Part shown: positions 5,939-13,362 of the stretch, piece after piece | Numbering within the stretch: the first letter of the stretch is position 1 | Layout: every line of letters starts with the position of its first letter | Source of the DNA: an uncultured Veillonella sp. | Lineage (GTDB): Bacteria > Bacillota > Negativicutes > Veillonellales > Veillonellaceae | Direction of reading: 5' to 3' | Length of the DNA stretch: 20,189 nt | Assembly (NCBI GenBank): GCA_900550455.1 | Contig: URSE01000014.1 | Location: 1-20,189 of the forward strand | Notes under the pieces: generated by a model | Seen by the model: the letters and a program-made list of their open reading frames with translations, nothing else | Told to the model about the DNA's origin: nothing | Databases searched by the model: none | Made by a program: the position numbers and the translations under genes

Positions 5939-8232
5939 AGCACGTTGGTCAATCCTACAATAAGGTAGATTCCAAGGCGATACTGTCTGGTAAACCCGCT
6001 TATACAGCGGATTTTCTTCCCCCTAATGCCCTTGTTATAAAAGTATTACGCAGTCCTCACGCAATGGCGGAAATCTTAGATATCGATACATCTGCCGCCC
6101 TTAAGGTGCCAGGGGTGGAAGCGGTATTTACCTATAAGGATGTACCTAAAACACGCTTTACCTTGGCGGGCCAATCCTATCCGGAACCGTCCCAATATGA
6201 TGCTCTTATCTTGGATAAGTGGGTTCGTTATGTAGGTGATGAAGTGGCCTTGGTGGTGGCTAAGGATGAAAAAACAGCCTTGCGTGCCATGCCTCTTATC
6301 AAGGTGACTTATGATGTGAAGGAACCGGTTTTAGATTTACGCACTGCCATGGACCACCCGACAGTAGTCCATCCAGAACCAGAGGAAGAAGTAGTCTTTA
6401 ATGTTCCCTTTAAGCATGACTTAAAGCGCAATATTGCCGTCTCCTATGATAAGACTGTGGGTGATATAGAAGGGTCCCTAGCTAAGTGTAAATACACGGT
6501 AGAAGGAGAGTATTTTGACCAAGCTACCGTTCAGTCTGCTATGGAGTCTTTCCGGTCCTTCTGTTATATTGACCATTTAGACCGTTTGGTGATTACCTCA
6601 TCGACTCAGATCGTATTTCATGTGCGCCGCCATATAGCCCGGGCCTTAGGTATCCCATCCTCCAAAATCAGGGTTATCAAACCTCGTATCGGTGGTGGCT
6701 TTGGGTCCAAGCAAACCGCATGTACAGAGCTTATGAATGCCTTTGTTACATGGAAATTAGGTAAGCCATCAGCCATTATATATGACCGGCATGAAGCCAA
6801 TGGATGCTCTACAACTCGCCATGCACGCTTGTGGAATATCCGCCTTGGTGCTGATGAAGAGGGCTATATTCGCGTTATCGATATGCATGGCCTGACTGAT
6901 GCAGGGGCTCATGCGACCCATGCCTTTACGACAACAACTGCAGGGGAACATAAGTCAGTACCGCTCTATAATAAAAATTGGGCTGTTCGCTATGGGTCTG
7001 ATTGCCTCTATACTAATCATTCCCCAGGTGGGGCCTTCCGTGGCTATGGGGCTACGGAGGCCTTGTGGCCACTTGAGTGTGCCGTATCCCGCCTGGCTCA
7101 TAAAATGGGCTGGGATGAAATGGAATTGCGGGATAAAAACCTTATCCAAACTGCTGAGCATTCTTTGGTCTTCGAAGAAGAGGAGCGGATGAATGCAGGG
7201 ACTTATAAGGAGTCTCTAGCCAGAGTTAGGGCTATGTCCGACTGGGATAATCGTCCCAAATCGTGGGACATCGATGGCCGTTGGCGCGGTGGCCTTGGCG
7301 TAGCCTTGGCCCTACAAGGGTCTGGCGTTGCTAACGTAGATGTGGCATCGGTGGAAATCCGCCTCGGTGATGATGGTTGCTATACCCTCTATACAGGGTC
7401 TTCTGATATGGGGATGGGAGCTAATACCGTGCTCAGTCAAATAGCCTGTGAAGTCTTAGGCTGTCCTTTTGAAGATATGAATATCTATGAATCAGATACG
7501 GATGTAGTACCCTTTGACCCAGGTTCTTACGCTTCTTCTACAACCTATGTGACGGGGACGGCAGCCAAACTGGCAGCAGAGGACCTTCGCAAGAAGATTA
7601 TTGCTGCTTTTGCTAGCTTCTTTGGGGTCAAGGAGGACCAAGTGGTTTTCGATGGCCTTGTGGGTTCCACTCTAGATGGCACACAAAGTATGACCATTAA
7701 GGAAATGGCACCTAAATTAGTTTTAGGTACTAGCTGTAATCAATTATCCGGCTTTGCCACTTGGGGGTCCGATATATCGCCGTCTCCTTTTATGGCTACC
7801 GTAGCAGAGGTGAAGGTAGATACGCAAACAGGGCGTGTTGTGCCAGTTAGAACATACAATGTAGTGGATTGTGGCAAGGTTATCAACCCGAAACTGGCAA
7901 AGGTACAGGTTGAAGGGGGCGTTACCCAGGCCATCGGTATGGCTCTCTATGAAGATGTTCGCTATGGTAAGACAGGCGTTTTAGAGACGAATAATTTTAT
8001 GACCTATAAGGTCCCTACGCGACAAGATAATGGATACATAGTGACTGAATTTGTTGAATCCAATGAACCATCTGGTGCCTTTGGTGTTAAATCCATTGGG
8101 GAAATTGTTATTAACACAGCAAGTCCTGCTATTCATAATGCCATCTTAAATGCGGTTGGTGCGGATGTAAGAACCCTACCTATGACACCAGAGAAGGTCT
8201 ATATGGCAATGGATGATCAATATAAAAAGTGA
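5935..8232 (+). CDS. Molybdenum hydroxylase molybdopterin-binding subunit, xanthine dehydrogenase type
   Basis: This 765-residue catalytic subunit hydroxylates a heterocycle, most likely a purine such as xanthine, with water as the oxygen source. The N-terminal aldehyde oxidase/xanthine dehydrogenase a/b hammerhead domain covers roughly residues 15-135. Cofactor-binding motifs follow: GGGFGSKQ at 253-260, TRHA near 294-297, GGAFRGYGATE at 365-375, and a serine-rich GSYASSTTYVTG segment about two thirds along. The active-site base is Glu723 in KSIGE near the C-terminus. The MocA-type gene downstream predicts a molybdopterin cytosine dinucleotide cofactor, and yqeB/yqeC predict a labile selenium ligand on molybdenum. 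There is no internal TGA, so selenium would not enter as selenocysteine. AAGGAGG at 5922-5928 precedes the ATG. The actual substrate is not proven by sequence; nicotinate or other purine hydroxylation are alternatives. Confidence 0.92.
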   Translation: MKHVGQSYNKVDSKAILSGKPAYTADFLPPNALVIKVLRSPHAMAEILDIDTSAALKVPGVEAVFTYKDVPKTRFTLAGQSYPEPSQYDALILDKWVRYVGDEVALVVAKDEKTALRAMPLIKVTYDVKEPVLDLRTAMDHPTVVHPEPEEEVVFNVPFKHDLKRNIAVSYDKTVGDIEGSLAKCKYTVEGEYFDQATVQSAMESFRSFCYIDHLDRLVITSSTQIVFHVRRHIARALGIPSSKIRVIKPRIGGGFGSKQTACTELMNAFVTWKLGKPSAIIYDRHEANGCSTTRHARLWNIRLGADEEGYIRVIDMHGLTDAGAHATHAFTTTTAGEHKSVPLYNKNWAVRYGSDCLYTNHSPGGAFRGYGATEALWPLECAVSRLAHKMGWDEMELRDKNLIQTAEHSLVFEEEERMNAGTYKESLARVRAMSDWDNRPKSWDIDGRWRGGLGVALALQGSGVANVDVASVEIRLGDDGCYTLYTGSSDMGMGANTVLSQIACEVLGCPFEDMNIYESDTDVVPFDPGSYASSTTYVTGTAAKLAAEDLRKKIIAAFASFFGVKEDQVVFDGLVGSTLDGTQSMTIKEMAPKLVLGTSCNQLSGFATWGSDISPSPFMATVAEVKVDTQTGRVVPVRTYNVVDCGKVINPKLAKVQVEGGVTQAIGMALYEDVRYGKTGVLETNNFMTYKVPTRQDNGYIVTEFVESNEPSGAFGVKSIGEIVINTASPAIHNAILNAVGADVRTLPMTPEKVYMAMDDQYKK

Positions 8233-8238
8233 GGTGTT

Positions 8239-8270
8239 AAAAGCTAGACAATTATTCTTGTCTAGCTTTT
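8239..8270 (+). terminator. Perfect hairpin terminator between the hydroxylase subunits and their maturation genes
   Basis: AAAAGCTAGACAA (8239-8251) and TTGTCTAGCTTTT (8258-8270) form a perfect 13-bp stem with a 6-base loop, ending in four T. It begins 6 bases after the stop of the Mo subunit and lies 21 bases before yqeC. It should reduce transcription into yqeC, mocA, yqeB and the XdhC pair, or act as an mRNA processing boundary. Confidence 0.85.
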
Positions 8271-8291
8271 GCCCTATATGAGGTAAAACCT

Positions 8292-9050
8292 ATGACACAG
8301 GTAAAAAGCTATTGGCAAAATTTAGTTAAGCCAGGGGTAACAGCTTTGGTTGGTGCAGGTGGCAAGACGACCGTCTTAACCAAGCTCGTGGAGTATGGCT
8401 TGTTCAAGGGGCAAAAGACCTTAGTGACCACTACGACTAAGCTCTATGGGACGCAGGTAGAACAATGGAACCCTTACTATGGAACTGACTTTGAAGGGGG
8501 GCAAGCCTATGCTAAAGACCGCATTCATGCGGGAAAGGCGGCAGCTTGGTTCTCAGCCCTAGAGGGTGGTAAGGCGCAGGCTTTGTCGACAGATACCATC
8601 AATCATATAGCGGCTCTCAATCCAGGCTGGCAAATTTTAGTGGAAGCGGACGGAGCCAAGGAAAAATGGCTTAAAGCACCTAAACAACAAGAACCAGTCA
8701 TTCCTAAATGTACTGGCCGTACCATTGGGGTCATTAACTTAGCTATGTTAGGGCAAGCCTTAGATCATGACCATGTGCACAATCTAGAAGAAGTCTTAGC
8801 TATTTTAGGTCAAGAGGAAGGAGCTCTTATGACACCAGCTCTTATGGCCCAGTTAATCCTTCATCCTCATGGCCTCTTCCAGTACTCCGCTGGGGAAAAG
8901 GTCCTCTTTTGTACAGGCTATGACGTAGCTGACTCGGTCTCAGTCCATGACCTTGTTAGCCTCCTGGGAGACTCCTTCATAGAATCCATCATTTTAGCGG
9001 AAGGGTATAAGGTATCTTGCCAGATTAAGAAGGTAATCCAATGTCGCTAG
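8292..9050 (+). CDS. yqeC: YqeC, accessory protein of selenium-dependent molybdenum hydroxylases
   Basis: YqeC is a marker protein of the labile-selenium molybdenum hydroxylase system; its biochemical step is not established. The 252-residue protein has a P-loop-like nucleotide-binding segment, GAGGKTT at residues 21-27, followed by TLVTTTTKLY. A second family signature is LVEADGAKEKWLKAP at 117-130, with an acidic pair that could bind metal. This combination suggests a nucleotide-dependent transfer or insertion role. The ATG has GAGGT at 8280-8284 with a 7-base spacer. The gene begins 21 bases after a strong terminator and overlaps mocA by 10 bases, so the four downstream maturation genes are read with it. 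No separate promoter was recognisable in the short gap, so readthrough or an internal promoter in the Mo subunit gene is likely. Confidence 0.88.
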   Translation: MTQVKSYWQNLVKPGVTALVGAGGKTTVLTKLVEYGLFKGQKTLVTTTTKLYGTQVEQWNPYYGTDFEGGQAYAKDRIHAGKAAAWFSALEGGKAQALSTDTINHIAALNPGWQILVEADGAKEKWLKAPKQQEPVIPKCTGRTIGVINLAMLGQALDHDHVHNLEEVLAILGQEEGALMTPALMAQLILHPHGLFQYSAGEKVLFCTGYDVADSVSVHDLVSLLGDSFIESIILAEGYKVSCQIKKVIQCR

Positions 9051-9685
9051 GACTCGTTCTTCTCATGGCGGGGACTTCTTCGCGTATGGGGTGTGATAAA
9101 AGGAAGTTACCCTGGCAAGGTTCTATTTTGGGAAAGGTAGTCCTAGACCTTTGGCAGGAGGCCCTACCTGAATGTAATAAGATTCTTGTTTTGCCAGAGG
9201 AGGACCCATTAGCAGCCCATGCCCTTACTTTGGGCTATAGATTGGTCTATAATAACTGCCCACAAGAGGGCCAGGCATCCTCTATCCGCTTGGGACTGGC
9301 CAGTCTCCTACAAGAACGAGTTGCAGATCTAGAGGGCATAATCTTTTCTGTGGGCGATCAACCTCTCCTAGATAGGGATACTATAAGGTGCCTTACAGGG
9401 GCTTTTAAAGAGGCCTATGTAAAGGACGATAAAGCTATTCTTAGACCCTCCTATGAACCAGGCGGACAAGGGGGGAATCCCGTTATATTTTCTGCCCAGT
9501 GGGCAGAAGAATTAGCCAGTTTAAGGGGTGATCAAGGGGGGCGAACCCTCTTGCAAGGAGCTGGTAAGAATCATCTAGTTTCTGTAAGCATTCCCTCCTA
9601 TCATGGCTGGTCTCGTGGTTTTGATGTAGATACGCCAGAGGCGTATGAAAAGGTATATAGGACATGGGGACAAGAAAACCATTAG
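9041..9685 (+). CDS. mocA: Molybdenum cofactor cytidylyltransferase, MocA/YgfJ type
   Basis: MocA transfers CMP from CTP to Mo-molybdopterin, giving the cytosine dinucleotide cofactor used by hydroxylases of the xanthine dehydrogenase family. The 214-residue protein has the nucleotidyltransferase fold signatures. LLMAGTSSRMG with the following KRKLPW (residues 7-25) forms the nucleotide-binding loop. GDQPLLD at 105-111 contains the metal-binding Asp106. GGQGGNPVIFS lies in the middle, and FDVDTPEAY is near the C-terminus. The usual loop reads LAAG; here it is LMAG. The gene overlaps yqeC by 10 bases and yqeB by 22. The closest relatives in SDMH clusters are often just called YgfJ, and transfer of another nucleotide cannot be excluded, although the neighbourhood favours CMP. 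Confidence 0.88.
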   Translation: MSLGLVLLMAGTSSRMGCDKRKLPWQGSILGKVVLDLWQEALPECNKILVLPEEDPLAAHALTLGYRLVYNNCPQEGQASSIRLGLASLLQERVADLEGIIFSVGDQPLLDRDTIRCLTGAFKEAYVKDDKAILRPSYEPGGQGGNPVIFSAQWAEELASLRGDQGGRTLLQGAGKNHLVSVSIPSYHGWSRGFDVDTPEAYEKVYRTWGQENH

Positions 9686-10476
9686 TGTTGGTGCGTGGTG
9701 GTGGTGATATCGCATCGGGCACCATATATCGATTAAAAAGGGCTGGCTATCCACTTATGGTTAGTGAAATTGCCATTCCTACCATGATTCGCCGTTCAGT
9801 TTGCTACGGCAATGCAGTTCATACGGGCCAAATGGATTTAGAACATAGACAGGCCTATTATGTGCCTATGAAGGAGGCCTTGGCGATGGCCTATACAAAA
9901 AATATCCCCGTGGTGACAGCGGACTACGAAAAAATTTTAAAAGAGTTTACTCCTCATATCGTGGTGGACGCTATTTTGGCCAAGCGTAATCTAGGGACTA
10001 ATTCCGATGATGCAGACTTAGTGATTGGTTTGGGACCGGGTTTTTCAGCAGGTCACGATGTGGATGTGGTCATCGAGACCATGCGGGGGCATAGTTTAGG
10101 ACGTTGCATTTATGAAGGTTCGGCCTTAGCTAATACGGGTGTTCCAGGCAATGTAGGAGGCTATACTCACGAGCGGGTTATGCATGCCCCTTGTGCAGGT
10201 CTCTTTAAAGCAATCTGTCGCATCGGTGATCGTGTTGAGGCTGGTCAAATCGTAGGCTATGTAGATAATCAGCCCATTAAAGCTAAAATTGATGGCATCT
10301 TACGGGGAATTTTGACCTCCGGTCTCATGGTGACAGAGGGTTTTAAATTAGCCGATGTGGATGCGCGCTGTCAAGAATTCCACTGCTATACCATATCCGA
10401 TAAGGCCTTGGCTATAGCGGGCGGTGTGATGGAGGCTATATCTGCTTGGGAAGTGGAGAACTGGAAAGGCTGTTAA
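9664..10476 (+). CDS. yqeB: YqeB (EF2563 family), selenium-dependent molybdenum hydroxylase system protein
   Basis: YqeB is, with YqeC, the other marker protein of the labile-selenium system. The family is known mainly from genome co-occurrence with selD and molybdenum hydroxylases, and its reaction is unknown. The 270-residue protein starts with VLVRGGGDIASGT (residues 8-20), a glycine-rich dinucleotide-binding-like segment that is highly characteristic. The middle has LGPGFSAGHDVDVVIET, and the C-terminal third (HAPCAGLFKAICRIGDRVEAGQIVGYVD) resembles a biotinyl-lipoyl-type beta barrel hairpin. No transmembrane helix is evident. The ribosome binding site is weak (AAAAGG at 9648-9653, about 10 bases away) and the start lies 22 bases inside mocA, so translation is probably coupled. 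Confidence 0.88.
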   Translation: MGTRKPLVLVRGGGDIASGTIYRLKRAGYPLMVSEIAIPTMIRRSVCYGNAVHTGQMDLEHRQAYYVPMKEALAMAYTKNIPVVTADYEKILKEFTPHIVVDAILAKRNLGTNSDDADLVIGLGPGFSAGHDVDVVIETMRGHSLGRCIYEGSALANTGVPGNVGGYTHERVMHAPCAGLFKAICRIGDRVEAGQIVGYVDNQPIKAKIDGILRGILTSGLMVTEGFKLADVDARCQEFHCYTISDKALAIAGGVMEAISAWEVENWKGC

Positions 10477-10490
10477 TGTAGGAGATAGGT

Positions 10491-11237
10491 ATGACCATTT
10501 ATGATGTAATGAAAGAGGTGCTCAGTCAAGCACAGTCGGCTCTTGTAGTAACCGCGGTATCAGGACCTAGTCTGGGGGCGAAGACCCTTTACCGAGAAGA
10601 CGGTCAGATACTCTATGGGCCAGCCATCGAAGGCTTTAATCCCAATGGTGCTAAGGTTAACCAATTGTTGACTCTAGGTGAAACAGAATACTTTGTAGAG
10701 GCCGTGGAAAAAGACCCGTCCGTTCTCGTTTTAGGGGCTGGACACGTGAGTCGGGCTATCACAGACCTCTTGCTCTTTATTGGCTGTAAGGTGACGGTCC
10801 TAGACGATCGTCCTGAATACTTGGTGCCAGAATTCTTTGACGACCGCGTCAACCGCATATGTCTGCCTATGGATCAGTTTAAGGATAAGCTCCCCCTTCA
10901 CGAATATAATGGTTTTATCATTGTTACTCGAGCTCACGAGTATGATAATATCTGCCTGTCTCAATTGCGTGACCAATTGCCAACCTACATGGGGGTCATG
11001 GGGAGTCAAAAGCGAATCCACTTTGCCTTTGAAGTGTTAGAGGCAGAGGGGTGGACACCGGAGGAATTGGCTCAGGTCTACGCTCCTATTGGCCTAGCTA
11101 TCGGAGCTCAAACGCCAGAGGAAATCGCTCTTTCAATCGTAGCCGAATACTTAGGGGTAACACGAGGTAAGAAGGGTGGTCATTTAGCTGCTAATCGTAA
11201 GGAGAGAAATCAAACTAATGAACCGAGAATTTGTTGA
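10491..11237 (+). CDS. XdhC-family maturation factor, Rossmann domain with degenerate N-terminal CoxI-like segment
   Basis: XdhC proteins bind the molybdenum cofactor and help insert its terminal sulfur (or selenium) into hydroxylases. This 248-residue protein holds the XdhC C-terminal Rossmann domain. GAGHVS at residues 82-87 is the dinucleotide-type loop, followed by the acidic strand end VTVLDDRPEY, the short motif HEYD at 149-152, GVMGSQKR at 168-175 and the strongly conserved YAPIGLAIGAQTPEEIA. The first 75 residues are not a full CoxI domain: EDGQILYG aligns with PDGSIYG of the next protein, but the GGG and CGG motifs are missing. The start has AGGAG at 10480-10484, spacer 6. About 20 polar residues follow the domain, ending inside the 20-base overlap with the next gene. 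Confidence 0.85.
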   Translation: MTIYDVMKEVLSQAQSALVVTAVSGPSLGAKTLYREDGQILYGPAIEGFNPNGAKVNQLLTLGETEYFVEAVEKDPSVLVLGAGHVSRAITDLLLFIGCKVTVLDDRPEYLVPEFFDDRVNRICLPMDQFKDKLPLHEYNGFIIVTRAHEYDNICLSQLRDQLPTYMGVMGSQKRIHFAFEVLEAEGWTPEELAQVYAPIGLAIGAQTPEEIALSIVAEYLGVTRGKKGGHLAANRKERNQTNEPRIC

Positions 11238-11532
11238 GTACTTACAGGCCCGCCCTGATGAAAAATTGGCAGTAGCTACTATTTTGCAGACTCGTGGATC
11301 TACACCACGCAAGGCGGGCGTATCTATGGTAGTCTATCCCGATGGATCTATTTATGGGACTATTGGCGGAGGCCGAGCGGAAAATGAAATTCGTTTATCC
11401 GCGGTGGAGACCCTTAAAGGGGGGCTCGCTAATCGCCGTATAACCGTCCGCCTAGATGATGATGCGGCAGTTAAGGAAGGTATGGTTTGTGGCGGTATCA
11501 TGGATGTGTGGATTGAAACACATCGTGCTTAG
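11218..11532 (+). CDS. Stand-alone XdhC/CoxI domain protein
   Basis: This 104-residue protein is an isolated XdhC_CoxI domain (PF02625 type). The family signatures are complete: ILQTRGSTPRKAGVSM at residues 22-37, DGSIYGTIGGG at 42-52 with its glycine triplet, and MVCGGIMDVWIE at the C-terminus with the conserved cysteine. In full-length XdhC (about 250-350 residues) this domain precedes the Rossmann domain. Here it is a separate short gene placed after the Rossmann protein, overlapping it by 20 bases with AAGGAG at 11200-11205 in front of the ATG. I infer that the two proteins act together as one maturation factor. It is intact at both ends, so it does not look like a truncated gene. Confidence 0.85.
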   Translation: MNREFVEYLQARPDEKLAVATILQTRGSTPRKAGVSMVVYPDGSIYGTIGGGRAENEIRLSAVETLKGGLANRRITVRLDDDAAVKEGMVCGGIMDVWIETHRA

Positions 11533-11536
11533 GTTG

Positions 11537-11565
11537 TTTTACACCCTAATCTTAATGGGGTAAAA
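11537..11565 (+). terminator. Possible weak terminator after the XdhC pair
   Basis: TTTTACACCC (11537-11546) can pair with GGGGTAAAA (11557-11565) with one bulged A and a 10-base loop. The bases after it are A-rich with only scattered T, so termination would be inefficient. It fits the functional break between the hydroxylase cluster and cdaA. Confidence 0.45.
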
Positions 11566-11587
11566 TAAATAATTATAGTTTTATAAT
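11559..11587 (+). promoter_or_regulatory. Candidate cdaA promoter
   Basis: A perfect TATAAT lies at 11582-11587, 27 bases before the cdaA start. The region 17 bases upstream (GGTAAA, 11559-11564) is a poor -35, so this rests mainly on the -10 box and the intergenic position. Confidence 0.4.
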
Positions 11588-11614
11588 ACCCTCTGTACTT
11601 ACTGGAGATACGTG

Positions 11615-12433
11615 ATGATGTTCAACATACAAGCCCTAGTACAGACCTTCCGTTGGCAGGATATTGTGGATATCCTCATCGTTTGGATCTTGCTCTACTA
11701 TGTATATAAACAATTGAAGGATACGCGGGCCGTTAACTTGGTTAAGGGTCTTGTTGTGCTGGCTATTATTAACTTTCTTAGCCATACCTTTAACTTTTAT
11801 ACGGTCAACTGGATTTTGCAACAGGCTATGACCGTCCTCTTGTTCGCCTTGCCAGTGGTATTTCAACCGGAATTGCGAAGGGCCTTAGATAAATTGGGGC
11901 AAACTCGCCTCCTACAAAAGTCTCAAAATGTAGATGATGAACTTATGGACCGGGTTATCGGTGAGATTATGGCTGCTGCTAAGCATATGTCCCGTCAAAA
12001 AATTGGGGCACTTATTGTCTTCGAGCGGATGAGTCCTCTACAAGATATTATTGATACGGGTGTAAAAATTGATGCGCAAGTATCAACCCAGTTGATTCGT
12101 AATATCTTCATTCCCAATACACCGCTTCATGATGGGGCTATGATTATTCGCAATGGTCGTATTATGGCAGCCTCTTGTCTCTTACCACTGTCAGAAAACA
12201 GGTACGTCAGCCAAGAGTTGGGCACCCGTCACCGGGCGGCTATCGGCATGACGGAACAAACTGATGCGGTTGTCCTAGTTGTGTCTGAAGAAACAGGGGC
12301 TATCTCTTATACCTATGGTGGCCATATTTACCGCAATATTCCACAAGATCAATTAAAGGAAACCTTGCGGTCCTTCATGGCTAGACCACGACAAAATATC
12401 ACCTCTATCTTTAAGTGGGGAGGGAATAAATAA
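11615..12433 (+). CDS. cdaA: Diadenylate cyclase CdaA (DacA), makes c-di-AMP
   Basis: CdaA condenses two ATP into cyclic di-AMP, a second messenger controlling potassium transport, turgor and wall metabolism. The 272-residue protein has three N-terminal membrane helices (about residues 14-32, 40-60 and 65-85), a short coiled linker and the DAC domain. The catalytic motifs are D173-G-A175 within PLHDGAMII, and R205-H-R207 within GTRHRAAIG. A GTG at 11612 and ATGs at 11615 and 11618 follow each other; GGAG at 11604-11607 is spaced 7 bases from 11615, which I take as the start. The stop codon shares a base with the ybbR start (TAATG). The order cdaA-ybbR-glmM is the conserved Bacillota arrangement, in which YbbR (CdaR) and GlmM modulate CdaA. 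Confidence 0.95.
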   Translation: MMFNIQALVQTFRWQDIVDILIVWILLYYVYKQLKDTRAVNLVKGLVVLAIINFLSHTFNFYTVNWILQQAMTVLLFALPVVFQPELRRALDKLGQTRLLQKSQNVDDELMDRVIGEIMAAAKHMSRQKIGALIVFERMSPLQDIIDTGVKIDAQVSTQLIRNIFIPNTPLHDGAMIIRNGRIMAASCLLPLSENRYVSQELGTRHRAAIGMTEQTDAVVLVVSEETGAISYTYGGHIYRNIPQDQLKETLRSFMARPRQNITSIFKWGGNK

Positions 12434-13353
12434 TGGCTTGGATGCACATTATACGAAACAATAAAATGGCTAAGATTTTGGCCCTCCTCGGTGCTATTCT
12501 TATGTGGTTCTTCGTAGTACGGGAACAAAATCCTATGACTGAAGTGTCCTACACTATCGCTGTGCAACAGCAAAACCTCAATCCCCAATATGTAGTAGAA
12601 GGGGTACCTAAGCAGGTCCGTATTACTCTACGGGGGCCAAGGGATACGATGGTTACCTTGCGGCCTGAGTTCCTTAAGGCCAACCTAGACCTGTCGGATG
12701 TTACCCCAGGGTCTAATAATGTGAAAGTCACCTTTACCCCTCCTGCAGGAGTGACCGTAGTCGATATGAAACCAGGTGATATTACGGTTGTGGTGGACGA
12801 GTACTTTGAAAAAGATATGCCTGTAGAAATCAATCCTAAGGGTAAATTGCCAAGCGATGTGGCCCTTAAGTCTCTTAAAATCGTCCCTAATCAAGTGAAG
12901 GTGTCCGGGCCTAAGGAATTGGTGGATTCCGTAGCCCACGTTTTCCTCAAAGTAGACTTGGATAATCAGGCTAAAAACTTTACTGCCCAAGGTAAGTTGG
13001 TAGCTGTAGATAATCAAGGACAAGTGGTAGATGTGACCTTAGCACCAGGGCAAGCACAGGCTCAATATGAGTTGGACCGTATTCGTACGGAAAAGGCCAT
13101 CTCCTTGAATGCTACCACTAAGGGCAGTCCAGCCTCAGGCTATGTTATTCGGTCCATTACAGTAAAGCCGACACAAGTAACCGTGACTGGTAAGGAAGAT
13201 GCCCTCAAGGACCTCACATCCCTATCCTTGGAACCAATTGATGTATCCGGTGCCTCCTCCAATGTAGAAGGAGCTTATAACCTAGATGTACCAGATGGGA
13301 TTACTACGGAAACCCATACGGTTAATGTATCTGTTGAAATTGTTAAACAATAG
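12433..13353 (+). CDS. ybbR: YbbR-domain protein (CdaR), membrane-anchored regulator of CdaA
   Basis: YbbR/CdaR is a single-pass membrane protein whose extracytoplasmic YbbR repeats interact with CdaA and change its activity. In this 306-residue protein a membrane anchor lies at about residues 12-29, after a short positively charged N-terminus. Three YbbR repeats follow at roughly residues 36-120, 121-205 and 210-306. They can be recognised by the repeated core patterns QVRITLRGP, QVKVSGPKE and QVTVTGKED. B. subtilis CdaR has four repeats, so this one is shorter. GGGGAGGG at 12417-12424 is spaced 8 bases from the ATG, which overlaps the cdaA stop by one base. There is no signal cleavage site, consistent with an anchored protein. 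Confidence 0.92.
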   Translation: MAWMHIIRNNKMAKILALLGAILMWFFVVREQNPMTEVSYTIAVQQQNLNPQYVVEGVPKQVRITLRGPRDTMVTLRPEFLKANLDLSDVTPGSNNVKVTFTPPAGVTVVDMKPGDITVVVDEYFEKDMPVEINPKGKLPSDVALKSLKIVPNQVKVSGPKELVDSVAHVFLKVDLDNQAKNFTAQGKLVAVDNQGQVVDVTLAPGQAQAQYELDRIRTEKAISLNATTKGSPASGYVIRSITVKPTQVTVTGKEDALKDLTSLSLEPIDVSGASSNVEGAYNLDVPDGITTETHTVNVSVEIVKQ

Positions 13354-13362
13354 GAGCTCATT

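Noticed and set aside
8230..8270. TGA stop of the Mo subunit followed by a hairpin, resembling a selenocysteine codon with a SECIS element in a selenium-linked gene
   Set aside because: Reading on past the TGA reaches a TAG after four codons (8245-8247), the protein is complete at the TGA, and the hairpin ends in a T run, so it is a stop codon with a terminator.
10491..11532. The two XdhC-type genes as one gene broken by a frameshift
   Set aside because: The domain order is reversed relative to full-length XdhC and each frame has its own ribosome binding site and complete ends, so a single broken gene cannot give this arrangement.
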